The notes: generated by a model not told the origin, from the letters alone. Shown: positions 44,730-53,094, numbered from the stretch's first letter. The stretch is 64,000 nucleotides of DNA from Halomonas sp. HL-93 (GCF_900086985.1 NZ_LT593974.1:3286001-3350000), one strand, 5' to 3'. Numbers and translations are program-made.

Positions 44730-46880
44730 ATGACCTTGAACCGACAACGCTTACTGATTGCCTCGCTACTCATCGTTGCTATCAGTGCTTTTTTCCTGAG
44801 TGGCGCCCACCAGTGGTTCACGCTCGACACCCTGAAAGCCTACCAGAATGATTTTCAGGCGGCGTTCAGCCAGTCGCCCTGGCAGGTCGCGGGGATTTTC
44901 TTTGCCGTCTACGTGGTGATGACCGCGCTGTCGCTGCCCGGCGCCACCCTGCTCACCCTGCTCGGCGGCACCCTGTTCGGACTTGGCTGGGGGCTTTTGA
45001 TCATTTCCTTTGCCAGCACAATAGGTGCGACGCTGGCGTTTCTGCTGTCGCGCTTCCTGTTCCGCCGCCCCATCGAAAAGCGCTTTCCGCGCCAGTTTGC
45101 CTCGGTCAACCGCGGCGTCGAACGCGACGGCGCTTTGTATCTGTTCACCATGCGGCTGGTGCCGGTGTTCCCGTTTTTCATGATCAACCTGGTCATGGGC
45201 CTGACGCGCATCAAGACCGTCACGTTTTACTGGGTCAGCCAGGTGGCCATGCTTCCCGGCACCGCCATCTACGTCAACGCCGGGGGGCAGCTGGGCGAGC
45301 TGGAAACGCTCAGCGGTATCCTGTCGCCGACGCTGATCGGCTCCTTCCTGCTGCTGGCCATCTTCCCCTGGATCGCCCGCCGCCTCGTGCGGCTGGTCCA
45401 GACGCGCAAGGCCTACCAGGGCTTTACCCGGCCCGCGCATTTCGACTACGACATTCTGGTCATCGGCGGCGGCTCGGCGGGGCTGGTCACCAGCTATATC
45501 GCCAGCGCCGTCAATGCCAAGGTGGCGCTGGTCGAAAAGCACAAGATGGGCGGCGACTGCCTGAATACCGGCTGCGTGCCTTCCAAAGCGCTGATCCGCG
45601 CCGCCCGCGCCGCCCACGAGATTCGCACGGCCTCCCGCTTCGGGATCACCACGAGCGACCCGCAGATCGACTTCCAGCGCGTCATGGGCCACGTCCATCA
45701 GGCCATCCGCGACATCGAGCCCCACGACAGCGTCGAGCGCTACCGCGGGCTGGGCGTCGAGGTCTATCAGGACCACGCCACGCTGACCTCGCCGTGGCAC
45801 GTCCAGGTCGGCGATCAGACCCTGAGCGCCCGGCATATCGTGCTGGCCACCGGGGCGCGCCCCAAGGTGCCGGCGATTCCTGGCATCGAAAGCGCGCCGG
45901 TGCTGACCTCTGAAAACCTGTGGTCGCTTACCGAACTGCCCAAACGTCTGGTGGTGCTGGGCGGGGGCGCCATCGGCTGCGAACTGAGCCAGAGCTTTGC
46001 ACGTCTGGGCAGCCAGGTCACCCTGGTAGAAGGCATGCCCCATCTGCTGGGCCGCGAGGACCAGGAGGTCGGCGAGGCCGTCGAAGCCACCCTGGCCCGC
46101 GAAGGTGTGACGGTGATGACCGAGGCCAAGGCGTTTGAGGTGGTCAGCGATGACGCTGGGCATCAGCTGGTGGTCGAGCAACACGGCGAGCGCACGACGC
46201 TGGCCTTTGATTACCTGCTGGTCAGCGTTGGTCGCCAGGCCAACATCGAAGGGCTGGGGCTCGAGGCCCTCGGCGTTACCACCGGCGCCGCCGGCACCTT
46301 GGAGCTCAACGAGCGGCTGCAAACCCGGCTGCCCAACCTCTGGGCCTGCGGGGACCTCGCCGGGCCCTACCAGCTCACCCACGCAGCGGCCCACCAGGCC
46401 TGGCATGCGGCTGTGAATGCGCTGTTTGGCGAGCTGAAGAGCTTTGCGGTTGACTACCGCTTTATGCCTGCGGTTACCTACGTCCAGCCAGAGGTCGCCC
46501 GGGTCGGTCTGAACGAAAAAGAGGCAATCGACAAGGGCATTGACTATGAAGTGACCCGCTACGCCATGAGCGAAAGCGACCGCGCGATTGCCGAAGGTGC
46601 CACCGAGGGCTTTATCAAGGTGCTCACCGTGCCGGGCAGGGACAAGATTCTCGGCGCGACCATCGTCGCGGAGAACGCCGGCGAATGGCTGGGCGAGTTT
46701 ACCCTGGCCATGAAACACGGCCTGGGCCTGAACAAGCTGCTGGGCACCATTCACCCCTACCCGACCCTGGGCGAGGCGGCCAAGGCCACGGCGGGCGTAT
46801 GGAAAAACGCCCATAAACCCGAGCGGGTGCTGACGCTGTTGAAACGCTACTTCGCCTGGCGGCGCGGTGTCGCTAAATGA
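44730..46880 (+). CDS. TVP38/TMEM64 membrane domain fused to a pyridine-nucleotide disulfide oxidoreductase
   Basis: 716 aa, two-part protein. Residues ~1-235 form a TVP38/DedA-like membrane domain with LPGATLLTLLGGTLFG and FTMRLVPVFPFFMINLVMG. Residues ~240-716 are a complete flavoprotein of the mercuric reductase / dihydrolipoamide dehydrogenase type: FAD loop VIGGGSAGLV, redox-active MGGDCLNTGCVPSKAL, NAD loop VVLGGGAIGCEL, and the C-terminal dimer His/Glu site TIHPYPTLGEA. The cysteine pair is intact, so disulfide chemistry at the membrane is likely. Start at 44730; TTG at 44736 with GGAG 6 bases upstream is an alternative. Similar fusions occur in cyanobacteria and marine proteobacteria; the substrate is unknown. 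Confidence 0.9.
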   Translation: MTLNRQRLLIASLLIVAISAFFLSGAHQWFTLDTLKAYQNDFQAAFSQSPWQVAGIFFAVYVVMTALSLPGATLLTLLGGTLFGLGWGLLIISFASTIGATLAFLLSRFLFRRPIEKRFPRQFASVNRGVERDGALYLFTMRLVPVFPFFMINLVMGLTRIKTVTFYWVSQVAMLPGTAIYVNAGGQLGELETLSGILSPTLIGSFLLLAIFPWIARRLVRLVQTRKAYQGFTRPAHFDYDILVIGGGSAGLVTSYIASAVNAKVALVEKHKMGGDCLNTGCVPSKALIRAARAAHEIRTASRFGITTSDPQIDFQRVMGHVHQAIRDIEPHDSVERYRGLGVEVYQDHATLTSPWHVQVGDQTLSARHIVLATGARPKVPAIPGIESAPVLTSENLWSLTELPKRLVVLGGGAIGCELSQSFARLGSQVTLVEGMPHLLGREDQEVGEAVEATLAREGVTVMTEAKAFEVVSDDAGHQLVVEQHGERTTLAFDYLLVSVGRQANIEGLGLEALGVTTGAAGTLELNERLQTRLPNLWACGDLAGPYQLTHAAAHQAWHAAVNALFGELKSFAVDYRFMPAVTYVQPEVARVGLNEKEAIDKGIDYEVTRYAMSESDRAIAEGATEGFIKVLTVPGRDKILGATIVAENAGEWLGEFTLAMKHGLGLNKLLGTIHPYPTLGEAAKATAGVWKNAHKPERVLTLLKRYFAWRRGVAK

Positions 46881-48013
46881 TCCAGCTGTTACTCATCGGC
46901 GCGGGCCATGCCCACGCCTTCGTACTGGAAGCCTTTGCCCGACACCCCGATGCCAGGGTGGCCATCACCGTGGTGAGCGACAGTCCCATGGCCGCGTATT
47001 CAGGCAGTGTCCCGGCCTGGCTGGCGGGTGAATGTTCGCTGCGTGACACCCAGATCGACGTTGCGGCACTCTGCCAGCGGGCAGGCGCGCGGTTTGTATC
47101 TTCACCGGTGGTGGCCATTGACAGCAAAACGCGCCACGTCAGCTTGGCCAACGGCGAGACGCTGCACTTTGACGTGGCCTCGCTCAATGTAGGCTCGACC
47201 CTGGCGTTGCCCACGCTGCATGGCGACCACCTTCCGCATCTCCTGGCCATGCGTCCGCTCAGCTCGTTGCATCATCGCTGGCAGGCATTGCGCAACGATA
47301 TCGAACGGCTCCCCCAGGTCGGCCACCAGCGCGTGGTGAGCGTCGGGGGCGGGGCAGCAGGCTGTGAAACCTTGCTGAGCGTACTGGCCCAGGTGCGCCA
47401 CCAACGCCCGGATATCCACTGGTCGGGGCATGTGCTCAGCGCCTCGCAGACGCTGCTGCCCGACGCAGGTCGGCTGCCCCGCTGGCTGACCCGGCGCGCG
47501 TTAGCCAGGGCAGGCATTCAGCTGCATCTCCAGCAGCGCGGAGCTTCGCTAGTCGAGGGCGGTGTCGCCACCACCCAGGGCGGCTTCATCGCCGCCGACA
47601 TCGTGCTGTGGGCCACCGGGGCGGTCGGCCACGACTGGCTTTCCAACACCCAACTGCCGCTGGACGCTCAGGGGTTTATCCGGGTTGAAAAGACGCTGGA
47701 AGTCGCGGGACAGCCGGGGATCTTTGCCGCTGGCGACTGCGCCGCCTGCGACCCACCCCTGCCCAACGCCGGGGTATATGCGGTACGCATGGGACCCCAT
47801 CTGGCCGACAACCTGCGCCGCGCTTGCCACGGCGAGTCACTCACCGACTGGCAGCCCCCAGCACGCGTCCTCGCGCTGATCGGCACCGGCGACGGTCGCG
47901 CCATCGCCAGTCGAGGCGCCCTGGGCGTTTCGGGCAGGTGGGTGTGGGAATGGAAAAAGCGGATCGATGCGCGCTTTCTAGCCCGCTTCAATCCGCCTTT
48001 TGAAGACCAATGA
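46877..48013 (+). CDS. NDH-2-like flavoprotein, the 'N-terminal to SelD' type (TIGR03169-like)
   Basis: 378 aa. The FAD loop is LLIGAGHAHAFVLEAFARHP, with the unusual GHAH in place of GGG, a trait of the family that in other bacteria is fused upstream of selenophosphate synthetase. A second nucleotide loop, VVSVGGGAAGCE, and a terminal FAD block, GIFAAGDCAA, follow. No redox-active CxxC pair is seen. SelD itself is not in the window and no SelD part is fused here. Its ATG overlaps the preceding stop by 4 bases. It is the last gene of the run; no clear terminator follows. Confidence 0.85.
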   Translation: MIQLLLIGAGHAHAFVLEAFARHPDARVAITVVSDSPMAAYSGSVPAWLAGECSLRDTQIDVAALCQRAGARFVSSPVVAIDSKTRHVSLANGETLHFDVASLNVGSTLALPTLHGDHLPHLLAMRPLSSLHHRWQALRNDIERLPQVGHQRVVSVGGGAAGCETLLSVLAQVRHQRPDIHWSGHVLSASQTLLPDAGRLPRWLTRRALARAGIQLHLQQRGASLVEGGVATTQGGFIAADIVLWATGAVGHDWLSNTQLPLDAQGFIRVEKTLEVAGQPGIFAAGDCAACDPPLPNAGVYAVRMGPHLADNLRRACHGESLTDWQPPARVLALIGTGDGRAIASRGALGVSGRWVWEWKKRIDARFLARFNPPFEDQ

Positions 48014-48055
48014 CTGCCGTTGAAGGCTAACTGAAAAGCCGCCACGCCATCGAGG

Positions 48056-48517
48056 CTAGTTCGATTCTCGCCAGCCACCCAGTACCCGGCTATCCGGGCC
48101 GAAAAACACCAGCCGATCATGGTCGACCAAGTAGCGATAGGCGTTCTCGAGCATGTCCGTTATCCGCTGCGCATCTTCCTGGTTGGGGCACGCTTTACGC
48201 GTGGTGGATAGCTCACTTATTTCGATACGCTGGCTATCGCCCAGCTTGGCCTTACCGGTAAACCGATTACAGCCGTCGTGGCCGCTGACCCGACCGTCCC
48301 GGTCGATTTCAAAAAAGGGGGTCTCCGGCATCGACAGCCGTTCATTGGTACCCACCAGCAGTAGATCCCAGCGCTGCTCGACGACCGGCCCGGAAAGCGA
48401 GTCGCTGCTCGGCGCGTCCTCTGGCGATGAGCTTGGGCCTGGCGCACTGCTGCAGGCGCTAAGCAGCAGTGCGACCGGGGCCAGCCAAAGGCATAATCGC
48501 CCGCCTTTCATGGTCAT
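48056..48517 (-). CDS. META/HslJ-domain lipoprotein
   Basis: 153 aa. The signal peptide ends in the lipobox LLSAC (Cys ~21), followed by a Ser/Pro/Asp-rich linker. The META-type domain is recognisable by GCNRFTGKAKLGD and ISELSTTRKACPNQEDAQRITDML, as in HslJ. It is probably anchored in the outer membrane and stress-related. ATG at 48517 or 48511 (MKGGRL) are both possible. It lies 23 bp downstream of the glyoxalase gene on the same strand. Confidence 0.85.
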   Translation of the reverse strand: MTMKGGRLCLWLAPVALLLSACSSAPGPSSSPEDAPSSDSLSGPVVEQRWDLLLVGTNERLSMPETPFFEIDRDGRVSGHDGCNRFTGKAKLGDSQRIEISELSTTRKACPNQEDAQRITDMLENAYRYLVDHDRLVFFGPDSRVLGGWRESN

Positions 48518-48540
48518 GATGAACCTTCCTTGTGTGATGA

Positions 48541-48981
48541 TTACCAGCTACCGGTATTTTCCATCGACGCCCAGGGCTCCTGGGGCGCCAGCGCGTCGCC
48601 TTTTTGTAACAGCTCGACGGAGATGCCATCCGGCGACTTGACGAAGGCCATGTGACCGTCCCGCGGCGGGCGGTTGATGGTGACGCCATTGTCCGCAAGC
48701 TTCTGGCACAGCGCGTAGATGTCATCGACACGGTAGGCCAGGTGACCGAAATTGCGCCCGCCGGTATATTCTTCCGGGTCCCAGTTGTAGGTCAGCTCAA
48801 GCTCTGGGGCCGTCAGCCGCGCTGAGCGTTCCTCGTCGTCGGGGGCGGCGAGAAACACCAGCGTAAAGCGGCCTTTGTCGTTTTCCTTGCGACGCACTTC
48901 CTTGAGGCCCAGCAGCTCGCAGTAAAAGTGCAGCGAAGCGTCTAGATCGCTGACGCGAACCATGGTGTGTAGGTATTGCAT
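48541..48981 (-). CDS. gloA: Lactoylglutathione lyase (glyoxalase I)
   Basis: 146 aa VOC-fold enzyme. Metal ligands appear as His5 (YLHTMVRV), Glu of ELELTYNW, His of NFGHLAYRV and Glu of SVELLQ, the set of the Ni-type GloA. It isomerises the methylglyoxal-glutathione adduct to S-lactoylglutathione. The C-terminal tail (~15 residues beyond SVELLQ) is slightly longer than in E. coli GloA. Start is [13 protein letters not shown] with AGGAGAG upstream. Confidence 0.93.
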   Translation of the reverse strand: MQYLHTMVRVSDLDASLHFYCELLGLKEVRRKENDKGRFTLVFLAAPDDEERSARLTAPELELTYNWDPEEYTGGRNFGHLAYRVDDIYALCQKLADNGVTINRPPRDGHMAFVKSPDGISVELLQKGDALAPQEPWASMENTGSW

Positions 48982-49203
48982 GCATCTCTCCTGATTGGGT
49001 CATGTGACGATGGTGACATAAAACACCCGACGCGCGCTCTTCATGCGCCAAGCTTAGCATTCCTGTTGCCGTCTTGCGGCCAGGGCGCTGGCTCGGTTGT
49101 CACGCCGATTGGGCGTATTAATTAGACAACAGTCTTACATGAGAATACTTTATTCACAATCATGTGCAATTAGTGTCACTTTCACCTTACCGGGGGAGAC
49201 AAC

Positions 49204-50286
49204 GTGGATTCAGTCACACAGGCGGTGCTGGGCGCGGCAGTGGGCGGCGCCGTATTGGGGCGACGACTGGGGCGCAAGGCCGTACTGATGGGGGCGCTGC
49301 TGGGCACCCTGCCGGACCTGGACGTGGTGCTCGACTACGGCGATGCGGTGGCCAACGTCACCGAACACCGTGGCTTCAGTCATTCGCTTTTCGTGCTCAC
49401 CGGCCTGGCCGCGTTGTTAAGCGTGGTGAGCGCGCGGCTGGCCCCCGCCCGGGATATTTCACTCGCCCGCTGGGGCGCCTTCTTTGGACTGATTCTGATC
49501 AGCCACCCGCTACTGGATGCCTTGACCGCTTACGGCACACAGCTGCTGTGGCCGCTTGCGACCCCGCCGGTCGCCTGGCCGCTGGTCTTCATCATCGACC
49601 CGTTTTACTCGCTGCCACTGCTGGCCTGCCTGATCACCGCGTTAGTGACCCGCCGGGTCAGGCGCTGGTGCGGCTGGGGCCTGGCGATATCCAGCCTGTA
49701 CCTGGTGATGTCTGTTGGCGCCAAGCTCAGCGTTGAACACAAACTCGCGCCGGTGCTCGCCGAACAGGGGCTCGACACGGCGCCCCGCCTGGTACAGCCG
49801 ACGCCGTTTAACATCCTGCTCTGGCGGGCCACCGTGGTCGACGGTGATCGCTACTATGAAAGCCTGGTGAGCCTGTTCGATGGCGATGCTTCGCCGACCC
49901 TGGAGCCGCTACGCCGCGGCGCGGCGCTGGAAGGGGCCGCCCTCGACAGTCACGCAGGGCAGCGGCTTGCGTGGTTTGCCGGGCCGTTTCTGCGCTACGA
50001 GATGCGCCTGATCGAGGATAAGCTCACCTTGATCGCGACCGACCTGCGCCTGGGGTTTCCCGGGTTTCATCCGTTCAGCTTCACCCTCGCCACCCGCGAG
50101 AACGCCGAGTGGCAGCCGGTCGACCCTACCGCCGAAATTGGCAGCGAACGGGGCGTTCAGTTCGCCACGCTATCGCGCCTGGCGGCACGCGCGTTGGGCG
50201 AACGTGACGCACTTTGCGCCACGGCCTTCGTGTCGGCTGAGTGGCAGCTTCAGCCGCTCGCCCTGCCTTGCTCACCTGCCCGCTAG
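49204..50286 (+). CDS. Membrane-bound metal-dependent hydrolase (YdjM/DUF457 type)
   Basis: 360 aa. DSVTQAVLGAAVGGAVLGRR at the start, GTLPDLDVVLDYG and the metal-binding HRGFSHSLFV place it in the LexA-regulated YdjM/DUF457 family. About five hydrophobic helices (~20-185) are followed by a ~170-residue C-terminal part rich in beta strands. The start is GTG at 49204 with GGGGGAG 7 bases upstream. A hydrolase reaction has not been demonstrated for most members. It is convergent with the next gene; their stop codons overlap by 4 bases. Confidence 0.85.
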   Translation: MDSVTQAVLGAAVGGAVLGRRLGRKAVLMGALLGTLPDLDVVLDYGDAVANVTEHRGFSHSLFVLTGLAALLSVVSARLAPARDISLARWGAFFGLILISHPLLDALTAYGTQLLWPLATPPVAWPLVFIIDPFYSLPLLACLITALVTRRVRRWCGWGLAISSLYLVMSVGAKLSVEHKLAPVLAEQGLDTAPRLVQPTPFNILLWRATVVDGDRYYESLVSLFDGDASPTLEPLRRGAALEGAALDSHAGQRLAWFAGPFLRYEMRLIEDKLTLIATDLRLGFPGFHPFSFTLATRENAEWQPVDPTAEIGSERGVQFATLSRLAARALGERDALCATAFVSAEWQLQPLALPCSPAR

Positions 50287-51020
50287 GCCGAGGGCGCGAT
50301 TCCCTGACCGCAGCCGCTGTACTGCTCACCGTCCACGGTTAGAGTGACACGCGCCGGGAAGGGATGGCCACTCATGCCGTCGAAGCAGGCACCGGCTTCG
50401 ATGCGTACCCGAAAAAAGTCGTCGCCATCGGCATTTTCCAGCACCACGCGCCCGGCGTCGTTATCCATGACGCTGACCATGTAAGGCAGCGTCTCATCGT
50501 TTTCCCCGTACTGGGTCGACAGGGTGAGCTTGGGCGAATCATGGGCCAGCTCGACCGTCCAACCAGGTTCGTTGCCCTGCCCCCGGAACATTACGCCCGG
50601 GTGGTCTTCGCGGGTCAGGGAGTCACGCCCCGCGGCCAACTCGCACTTGAGCTGGCCGCGGGGCGTTTCGACCATGGCCTGCTCGCCGCGATTCCAGAAG
50701 CTGATCTCGCCGTCCTGATATCGCGCGCCGCTGGCCACGACGGCCTGGGGCAGACGCCAGGCGCCGTGCAGCGACCATAGCCGCAGTATTTCACCGTCAA
50801 CGGCGGTCACCAGGTGCTGGCTCGCCGGGCTACAGTGCCAAGCCTCGAAGACATCCGCCTGGCCGGAAAACAGTGCCGAAGGCAGTAAAGGCGCTTTGCT
50901 ATCCAGCGAAGCATCGTCGTCTGAAAGCCCAGCGCTCGAGGACGGCTCCAGCGCCGCGCAGCCGCCGATCGCTACAATAGCAGCACCTAATACAACAAGC
51001 CTTACGGCGGGAATGGTCAT
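50283..51020 (-). CDS. Lipoprotein with MliC-like and COG3650-like domains
   Basis: 245 aa. The lipobox AIGGC (Cys ~21) marks a lipoprotein. Residues ~60-130 resemble the MliC (membrane-bound C-type lysozyme inhibitor) fold: WHCSPASQHL, ISFWNRGEQAMVETPRG, KCEL. Residues ~140-245 resemble the uncharacterised COG3650 domain: MFRGQGNEPGWTVEL, FFRVRIEAGACFDGMSGHPFP and the closing Cys in YSGCG. The two domains occur together in several gammaproteobacterial envelope proteins. It may guard the cell wall against host or predator lysozyme. The stop overlaps the convergent hydrolase gene by 4 bases. Confidence 0.78.
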   Translation of the reverse strand: MTIPAVRLVVLGAAIVAIGGCAALEPSSSAGLSDDDASLDSKAPLLPSALFSGQADVFEAWHCSPASQHLVTAVDGEILRLWSLHGAWRLPQAVVASGARYQDGEISFWNRGEQAMVETPRGQLKCELAAGRDSLTREDHPGVMFRGQGNEPGWTVELAHDSPKLTLSTQYGENDETLPYMVSVMDNDAGRVVLENADGDDFFRVRIEAGACFDGMSGHPFPARVTLTVDGEQYSGCGQGIAPSA

Positions 51021-51053
51021 GGCAACAGGCTCCTGAGATAACGGGTAGGCAAC

Positions 51054-51554
51054 TTAGTGACGTTTGAAGGCATGTAAATCTTGGGGGTCGAAGCGGTCGA
51101 CCTCGGCGGGCAAACCGAGGGCAGCCCGGTGCTCGCGAATGCGCTGGGGCTCGCCATCATCGCCTGGCGCGCGGCCATTAAATTCGGCAAGCTGCGCCAG
51201 GCCCTGGTGATAAAAGGCCAGAATATTCAGCGCCGTGCGGTTGTCCTCGCCCGTCGCCTGGCGAAGCGCCGGCAGATGGCCGTTGATCCGCGACAGATGC
51301 TGCTTGAGCTGCCATACATAGCCGACTTCCTGCATCCAGGGGCGGTCGCGTAGCGCCGCAAACAGCGCGCTGGTGGCGAGCAACCCGAGCACGCCGCCCA
51401 ACACGTTGAGCCATAGGCTCTGGCCGAAGGCGGTGGTGAGCAGCATGGCAAATAAAAGCCCGAAAATCAGCAGTTGCCCGGCCATGATGAAGGTGATCAT
51501 ACGCGCCTTGCGGCGGTAGCTCGTGGGGTCGTGCGGCTCCAGGGTGAAGACCAT
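51054..51554 (-). CDS. DUF3087 inner-membrane protein
   Basis: 166 aa with two hydrophobic helices (ITFIMAGQLLIFGLLFAMLL and SLWLNVLGGVLGLLATSALF) close to the N-terminus, then a soluble helical part (YVWQLKQHLSRINGHLPAL, ALNILAFYHQGLAQLAEFNG). The pattern fits DUF3087, found in Pseudomonas and Halomonas relatives, function unknown. Start chosen at MVFTLEPHDP with GCGAGG upstream; an ATG 18 bases further up is less likely. It lies 33 bp after the MliC-like gene's start on the same strand. Confidence 0.75.
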   Translation of the reverse strand: MVFTLEPHDPTSYRRKARMITFIMAGQLLIFGLLFAMLLTTAFGQSLWLNVLGGVLGLLATSALFAALRDRPWMQEVGYVWQLKQHLSRINGHLPALRQATGEDNRTALNILAFYHQGLAQLAEFNGRAPGDDGEPQRIREHRAALGLPAEVDRFDPQDLHAFKRH

Positions 51555-51639
51555 GGCCAACCTCGCAGGCATAAAAAGTGAAGGACGTGCCTATGATACG
51601 GGGCTGGCCAGGGCAAACAAGTCATAGCGTTCGTCGCTT

Positions 51640-51734
51640 CCCAGGACAAGTTTCCGCAAGGGCGCTGTAGACCCATCCATGGGTGCTACTTTCGCCATCC
51701 ATGGCGAAAGACCCTTGCTTTAACTTGTCCTGGG
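51640..51734. repeat. Three-way palindromic intergenic element (REP-like)
   Basis: The outer arms CCCAGGACAAGTT (51640-51652) and AACTTGTCCTGGG (51722-51734) are perfect complements. Next inside, GCAAGGG (51656-51662) pairs with CCCTTGC (51712-51718). Inside this stem stand two hairpins: ACCCAT/ATGGGT with loop CC (51671-51684), and CTTTCGCCAT/ATGGCGAAAG with loop CC (51689-51710). Both loops sit in the common core CCATCCATGG or CCCATCCATGGG. A nested structure this complete is no chance event; it resembles dispersed palindromic elements of bacterial genomes. It lies between two minus-strand genes, after the DAHP synthase stop. Confidence 0.88.
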
Positions 51735-51758
51735 CATCTCGCCCGTGTGTTTCGTTAC

Positions 51759-52820
51759 CTACGACAAGCGTTCCGCGGCGGTCTTCAACAAATGTTCGGT
51801 GGTTTCCCAGCCGACGCAGGCGTCGGTGACCGAGACGCCATAACGCAGGGCGCCGGGCTTTAGCGGCTGCTTGCCTTCGAACAGGTGGCTTTCCAGCATC
51901 AGCGCCACCAGATTGGCATCGCCTGCCTGGCGCTGGGCCAGTACGTCGAGCATCACCTCGCTTTGGCGGCGGTGGTCCTTGCGCGCGTTGGCGTGGCTGC
52001 AGTCGACCATCAGACGAGGGTTCTGCCCCGCTTCGCGCAGCGTATTGACAGCGGCGCGAACGTGGCGGGCCTGGTAGTTGGGCTCGCCGTGGCCGCCGCG
52101 CAGTACCACATGGGTATGCGGGTTGCCGGCCGTCTGCTGCATGACCGGGCGACCTTCATCGTCGAGGGCAAACCGCTGGTGCGAATGCGCCGCCGCCTGC
52201 ATGGCGTCGACCGCCACCTGGATATCGCCGCTGGTGGCGTTCTTGAAGCCGACCGCCGCGGCGAGGTCGCTGGCAAGCTCCCGGTGCAGCTGCGATTCGG
52301 TGGTGCGCGCGCCGATCGCTACCCAGCTCAGGACATCTTGAAGATAAGGCGCCAGCATCGGCTGGAGCAGCTCGGTGGCCACCGGCAAGCCGCGACGTGC
52401 CACGCCCTGCATCACGTCGCGGGATAGCGCGAGGCCCTTGGACATGTCGCCGCGACCGTTCAACTGCGGGTCATAGGCCAGACCTTTCCAGCCAACCGTG
52501 GTGCGGGGTTTTTCGACGTACACCCGCATGACCGGCAGAAGCCGCTCGCTGACCTCCTCGCTCAAGGCGGCCAGACGGTCGGCGTAGTCGAGCGCGGCGT
52601 CGGGGTCGTGCACCGAGCAGGGGCCGACCACCACCAGAAGGCGATCGTCCTGACCGGTAAGGATGCGCTGCACCGCGCGCCGCTGCTCGGCAATCTGCGC
52701 TGCGAGCGCGGTATCCATGGGCAGCTGGGCGTGTAATTCGGACGGCGTGGGCAGCCGCATCGTCGTCGAATCGTGCGCGGTGGACGGCGTATTGCGCATG
52801 GCGCTGACGGTGGCATTCAT
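51759..52820 (-). CDS. Class I 3-deoxy-7-phosphoheptulonate (DAHP) synthase
   Basis: 353 aa. The PEP/metal site blocks are LLVVVGPCSVHDP, MRVYVEKPRTTVGWKG, SWVAIGARTTESQLHRE, GFKNATSGD, VVLRGG and MVDCSHANARK, as in AroF/AroG/AroH. It catalyses the first step of the shikimate pathway. Which aromatic amino acid inhibits it cannot be read securely. Start is MNATVSAM at 52820; the frame upstream belongs to the 51-codon leader ORF region. A leader peptide, a hairpin and a second short ORF precede it, so attenuation is the likely control mode. Gene name aroF/G/H is left open for that reason. Confidence 0.93.
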   Translation of the reverse strand: MNATVSAMRNTPSTAHDSTTMRLPTPSELHAQLPMDTALAAQIAEQRRAVQRILTGQDDRLLVVVGPCSVHDPDAALDYADRLAALSEEVSERLLPVMRVYVEKPRTTVGWKGLAYDPQLNGRGDMSKGLALSRDVMQGVARRGLPVATELLQPMLAPYLQDVLSWVAIGARTTESQLHRELASDLAAAVGFKNATSGDIQVAVDAMQAAAHSHQRFALDDEGRPVMQQTAGNPHTHVVLRGGHGEPNYQARHVRAAVNTLREAGQNPRLMVDCSHANARKDHRRQSEVMLDVLAQRQAGDANLVALMLESHLFEGKQPLKPGALRYGVSVTDACVGWETTEHLLKTAAERLS

Positions 52821-52824
52821 GGGG

Positions 52825-52980
52825 TTAACTCTCCGTAATCGTGGGACATCGTTTGACCAACAGGCCACCGCTACTGGCACGGTCGGAGGTGGCAGCTGAC
52901 ACCGACCGCGCGTCGCTAAATCGCCAGGCGTCGTTCAGATAGCGATGTTCACCCGCGAATAGGTAGGCGCGATAGGTCAT
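52825..52980 (-). CDS. Short ORF between attenuator hairpin and DAHP synthase (51 aa)
   Basis: ATG at 52978-52980 has a strong ribosome site GAGGAG 7 bases upstream. The 51-aa product begins MTYRAYLFAGEHRYLNDAWRF, with Tyr and other aromatic residues enriched in its first 21 positions, and ends in TAA 4 bases before the DAHP synthase ATG. It is therefore suited to translational coupling. No family is recognised. It may be a second control peptide, a small real protein, or a remnant of an older gene end. Confidence 0.6.
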   Translation of the reverse strand: MTYRAYLFAGEHRYLNDAWRFSDARSVSAATSDRASSGGLLVKRCPTITES

Positions 52981-53064
52981 GGTCAGCTCCTCAATGAAAT
53001 ACCTGTGAATGATAAAGCGCTCGTCAATGCTGCTTTGCTCACTAATGGTTCGCCTGACACGCAA

Positions 53065-53094
53065 GAAGCCCCGGGGGTTACCCACCGGGGCTTC
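53065..53094 (-). terminator. Attenuator-type hairpin upstream of DAHP synthase
   Basis: GAAGCCCCGG and CCGGGGCTTC (arms at 53065-53074 and 53085-53094) form a perfect 10-bp stem. Inside, GGG/CCC can extend it around the loop TAA. On the minus strand it is followed by only a weak T-rich tail (TTGCG). It lies 46 bases after the leader-peptide stop. An upstream segment at 53104-53113 can pair with the apex at 53075-53084 (10 pairs, 3 of them wobble), which may act as a competing structure. Confidence 0.65.

Noticed and set aside
44766-46814. Open frame of 682 codons on the minus strand
   Set aside because: It is antisense to the TVP38-flavoprotein fusion, whose domains and motifs are unmistakable; long shadow frames are expected in G/C-rich DNA.
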